From Plastoroseomonas sp036499545 (GTDB lineage Bacteria; Pseudomonadota; Alphaproteobacteria; Acetobacterales; Acetobacteraceae), in the NCBI GenBank assembly GCA_036499545.1, contig DASYDR010000095.1:1-64000 (forward strand): a stretch of 64,000 nucleotides of DNA. Direction: 5' to 3'. This document shows, one piece after another, positions 61,593-64,000 of this stretch. The first letter of the stretch is position 1; each line of letters begins with the position of its first letter. A model generated the notes under the pieces. That model ran no database searches. It saw nothing but the letters and a program-made list of their open reading frames with translations, and was not told where the DNA came from. The position numbers were made by a program, and so were the translations under genes.

Positions 61593-62597
61593 ATGGTTGA
61601 AGTGGCGGAAATGACCGATCCCGCATCCCTCGTCGCCGAGGCGGAGGCGCTGGGCGCCCGGCTGACCCGCGCGCGGGAAGCGGTAGGCCGGGTCATCTTC
61701 GGCCAGGACCAGGTCGTGGAACGCACCCTGATCACGCTGCTGTCGGGCGGGCATGTGCTGCTGGTGGGCGTCCCCGGCCTCGGCAAGACCAAGCTGGTGG
61801 AAACGCTCGGCGCCGTGATGGGCCTCGATGCCCGCCGGGTGCAGTTCACGCCGGACCTGATGCCCGCCGACATCCTGGGCTCGGAAGTGCTGGAAGAAGG
61901 CGCCGATGGCCGCCGCGCCTTCCGCTTCCTGAAGGGCCCCGTCTTCTGCCAGCTGCTGATGGCGGACGAGATCAACCGCGCCAGCCCGCGTACCCAGTCG
62001 GCGCTGCTGCAGGCGATGCAGGAGCACAAGGTGGCGGTCGGCGGCGTCATCCACCCGCTGCCGGCGCCGTTTCACGTGTTGGCCACCCAGAACCCGATCG
62101 AGCAGGAAGGCACCTATCCGCTGCCGGAAGCCCAGCTCGACCGCTTCCTGCTGGAGGTCGAGGTCGGCTACCCGGATGAGGCGGCGGAACGCGCCATGCT
62201 GCTGGCCACCACCGGCGCCGAGGAAGCCCGGCCGCAGCCGGCGATGTCCGGGGCCGAGCTGCTGGCCGCCCAGGCGCTGATCCGCCGCATGCCGGTGGGT
62301 GAGCAGGTGCTGGACGCCATCCTGAAGCTGGTGCGCGGCGCCCGGCCGGAGACCACGGGGATCGACGCGGTGCGCAGGCATCTCGCCTGGGGCCCGGGCC
62401 CGCGCGCCGCCCAGGCGCTGATGCTGGCGACCCGGGCGCGGGCGGTGCTGGACGGGCGGCTGGCGCCGTCGGTCGAGGATGTGGCCGACCTGGCGGAGCC
62501 GGTGCTGCGCCATCGCATGGCATTGAATTTTTCGGCCCGGGCCGATGGCGTGACGCTCGCCGACGTGATCGGCGCGCTGAAGGCGAGCATCGCCTGA
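61593..62597 (+). CDS. MoxR-family AAA+ ATPase
   Basis: A 334-residue AAA+ ATPase: Walker A LVGVPGLGKTKLVETL (about 50), ILGSEVLEE, Walker B LLMADEINRASPRTQSALLQAM and sensor-1 VLATQNPIEQEGTYPLPEAQLDRF, all diagnostic of MoxR. MoxR proteins are chaperones for VWA-domain proteins encoded alongside; here DUF58 and DUF4159 proteins follow. RBS AAGGAAGG precedes ATG 61593. It is divergent from DUF1285. Confidence 0.96.
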   Translation: MVEVAEMTDPASLVAEAEALGARLTRAREAVGRVIFGQDQVVERTLITLLSGGHVLLVGVPGLGKTKLVETLGAVMGLDARRVQFTPDLMPADILGSEVLEEGADGRRAFRFLKGPVFCQLLMADEINRASPRTQSALLQAMQEHKVAVGGVIHPLPAPFHVLATQNPIEQEGTYPLPEAQLDRFLLEVEVGYPDEAAERAMLLATTGAEEARPQPAMSGAELLAAQALIRRMPVGEQVLDAILKLVRGARPETTGIDAVRRHLAWGPGPRAAQALMLATRARAVLDGRLAPSVEDVADLAEPVLRHRMALNFSARADGVTLADVIGALKASIA

Positions 62598-62665
62598 GTA
62601 CCGTCACGGCCTTCCGGGACGCCAACCGCGCGGAGGCGCTGGGCGCCCGGCTGCCGCCGCTGGTC

Positions 62666-63457
62666 GTGCAGGCGGAACGGGTCGCGGCCACGGTCATGCA
62701 GGGCGTGCACGGGCGCCGCCGCTCCGGCCAGGGCGACGCCTTCTGGCAGTTCCGCCCCTTCCTGACCGGCGACGCCGCCGCCCGCATCGACTGGCGCCAG
62801 AGCGCCAAATCCGACCGCCTCTTCATCCGGGAGACGGAATGGGAAGCGGCGCAGACCGTGGCGGTCTGGCGTGACGCCTCCGCCTCCATGGCCTGGCATT
62901 CCGGCCTGGCCACGGTCGAGAAACTGGCGCGGGCGGAGCTGCTGCTGCTGGCGCTCGCCGCGTTGCTGCTGCGCGGCGGCGAAAGGGTGCGGCTGCTGGG
63001 CGCCGGGCGGCGCAGCTTCGCCGGCCGCGGCGCCCTGGTGCCGCTGGCCGAAGCCTTGGGCCGCGCCACGCCGCCGCCCGCGGATGCGGAGGTCCCGCGC
63101 CATGCCCGGGTGGTACTGATCGGCGATTTCCTGGATCCGCTGGGGGAGACCAGCCGCGCGGTCGCAGCGCTGGCGGCGCGCCCGGTCCGGGGCCATCTGT
63201 TGCAGGTGCTCGATCCCGCCGAGGAAAGCCTGCCCTATGCCGGGCGCATCCGCTTCGAGGGGGTGGAGGGCGCGGAACACGCGCTTCTTCCCCGTGTCGA
63301 AGGCGTGCGCGCGCTCTATGCCGAACGGCTGGCCGCGCATCGCGACGGGCTGAAGGCCATCTGCGGCGCCGCCGGCTGGGGCTTCGCCCTGCACCACACG
63401 GACCAGCCGCCGGAGGCCGCGCTGCTGGCGCTGCACCAGGCGCTGGCGCCCGGCTGA
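62666..63457 (+). CDS. DUF58 family protein (MoxR partner)
   Basis: At least 263 residues. The DUF58 core is HGRRRSGQGDAFWQFRPFLTGDAAARIDWRQSAKSD-type: seen as VHGRRRSGQGDAFWQFRPF then AARIDWRQSAKSDRLFIRE. A VWA-like part follows (VAVWRDASASMAW). GTG 62666 is the first conventional start, but family members have about 25 more residues, and the frame upstream (FRDANRAEALGARLPPLVV) fits them. The only start-like codon there is CTG 62594, which overlaps the moxR stop, so the true start is likely upstream. Confidence 0.9.
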   Translation: MQAERVAATVMQGVHGRRRSGQGDAFWQFRPFLTGDAAARIDWRQSAKSDRLFIRETEWEAAQTVAVWRDASASMAWHSGLATVEKLARAELLLLALAALLLRGGERVRLLGAGRRSFAGRGALVPLAEALGRATPPPADAEVPRHARVVLIGDFLDPLGETSRAVAALAARPVRGHLLQVLDPAEESLPYAGRIRFEGVEGAEHALLPRVEGVRALYAERLAAHRDGLKAICGAAGWGFALHHTDQPPEAALLALHQALAPG

Positions 63458-64000
63458 TGCTGAGCCTCGGACCCTTTGCCTTCGCGGCGCCCTGGCTGCT
63501 GGCGGCGCTCGTCGCGCTGCCGGTGCTGTTCTGGCTGCTGCGCGTCACGCCACCGGCCGCCAAGCGCCAGAGCTTCCCGGCCATCCGCCTGCTGCGCGAC
63601 CTGCCGCGGACGGAGGAGACCCCGGCCCGCACGCCCTGGTGGCTGCTGCTGCTGCGCGTCCTGGCCGCGGCGCTGATCATCCTTGGCCTGTCGCGCCCGA
63701 TCTGGCAGCCGGGGGCGGCGGCCGGCGGCGCCGGCCCGCTGCTGATCGTGATGGATGACGGCTGGGCATCGGCCGCCGACTGGCCGGCCCGCGCCGCCTC
63801 CGCCAGCACCGCGCTGGACGTGGCGGGGCGGGAAGGGCGGCGCATCGCCCTGCTGGCCACCGCCCCGTCGGAAACCGGGGAAGCGCCGCGCGTCTCCGGC
63901 CTGATGCCGGCCGAGGAGGCGCGGGCGCGCCTCGCGGCGCTGCGGCCGAAGCCCTGGGCACCGGATCGCGCCGCGGCCCTGGCGGCGCTGGCCGAATTCC
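63457..64000 (+). CDS. DUF4159/BatA-type membrane protein, N-terminal part (cut by window end)
   Basis: The ATG at 63457 overlaps the DUF58 stop (TGATG), and the frame stays open to the window end (181 residues). It begins with the BatA/aerotolerance pattern: FAFAAPWLLAALVALPVLFWLLRVTPP (helix 1), FPAIRLLRDL, then TPWWLLLLRVLAAALIILGLSRPIW (helix 2), and a VWA-like start LLIVMDDGWASAADW. In alphaproteobacteria this gene is a large (about 900-residue) protein. With MoxR and DUF58 it forms the usual three-gene module. Confidence 0.88.
   Translation, partial: MLSLGPFAFAAPWLLAALVALPVLFWLLRVTPPAAKRQSFPAIRLLRDLPRTEETPARTPWWLLLLRVLAAALIILGLSRPIWQPGAAAGGAGPLLIVMDDGWASAADWPARAASASTALDVAGREGRRIALLATAPSETGEAPRVSGLMPAEEARARLAALRPKPWAPDRAAALAALAEF

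Overview
The window is a contiguous piece of a very GC-rich alphaproteobacterial chromosome. The codon pattern, many GTG/TTG starts with 4-bp stop/start overlaps, the miaB-phoH-ybeY-corC-lnt-xre order, alphaproteobacterial families (DUF2125, DUF1285, DUF4159) and the many solute-binding proteins without permeases suggest an Acetobacteraceae (Roseomonas-like) bacterium. That placement is inference from gene content. I saw no tRNA, rRNA, CRISPR array, transposase or phage gene; the window reads as stable chromosome with catabolic and transport islands.

Layout. 0-2 kb: a two-component pair (response regulator plus the start of its histidine kinase) and an AraC regulator. 2-9.5 kb: a siderophore-iron operon (TonB-dependent receptor, FhuD/FhuB/FhuC-like uptake ABC) with a PvdE-like cyclic-peptide/siderophore exporter inside it, behind a near-consensus Fur box. 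9.5-21.4 kb: a peptide/amide catabolic island (two DppA-like binding proteins, amidase, class III aminotransferase, Bug protein, 3-hydroxyacyl-CoA dehydrogenase-like enzyme, penicillin-acylase-family hydrolase) with a GntR regulator. Three divergent promoters in this island each carry the same GATATATC palindrome. A ParDE toxin-antitoxin pair sits inside. 21.4-30.2 kb: DJ-1/PfpI protein, L-serine dehydratase, LuxR regulator, further orphan binding proteins, a luciferase-like oxidoreductase, DUF1428 and VOC proteins. 30.4-33.7 kb: 3-hydroxybutyrate dehydrogenase, patatin and acetoacetate decarboxylase, probably a ketone-body/PHB module. 33.9-35.6 kb: PiT phosphate transporter with a candidate Pho box.

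36.7-39 kb: exbB-exbD-tonB, the energiser for outer-membrane iron uptake, behind a TGC-N9-GCA dyad. 39.3-46.6 kb: housekeeping block (acyltransferase, miaB, phoH, ybeY, corC, lnt, xre). 46.7-48.4 kb: ChaC and DUF2125. 48.5-52.6 kb: heme utilisation operon hemP-hmuS-hmuT-hmuU-hmuV (minus strand) behind a perfect TGCGAATAATTCGCA palindrome, with no heme receptor nearby. 52.8-57.2 kb: M23 peptidase, then two sugar-acid dehydratases. 57.2-60.1 kb: glycosyltransferase, LpxH-like phosphoesterase and a divergent lipid-kinase-like gene. 60.3-64 kb: NUDIX, DUF1285, then MoxR-DUF58-DUF4159, the last cut by the window end.

The most coherent themes are a three-part iron regulon (siderophore, TonB, heme) marked by Fur-type operators, and a GntR/GATATATC regulon for acylated amino compounds or peptides. 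Two families of dispersed intergenic repeats (53 bp, three copies; about 150 bp, two copies) appear to be uncatalogued REP-like elements of this genome.
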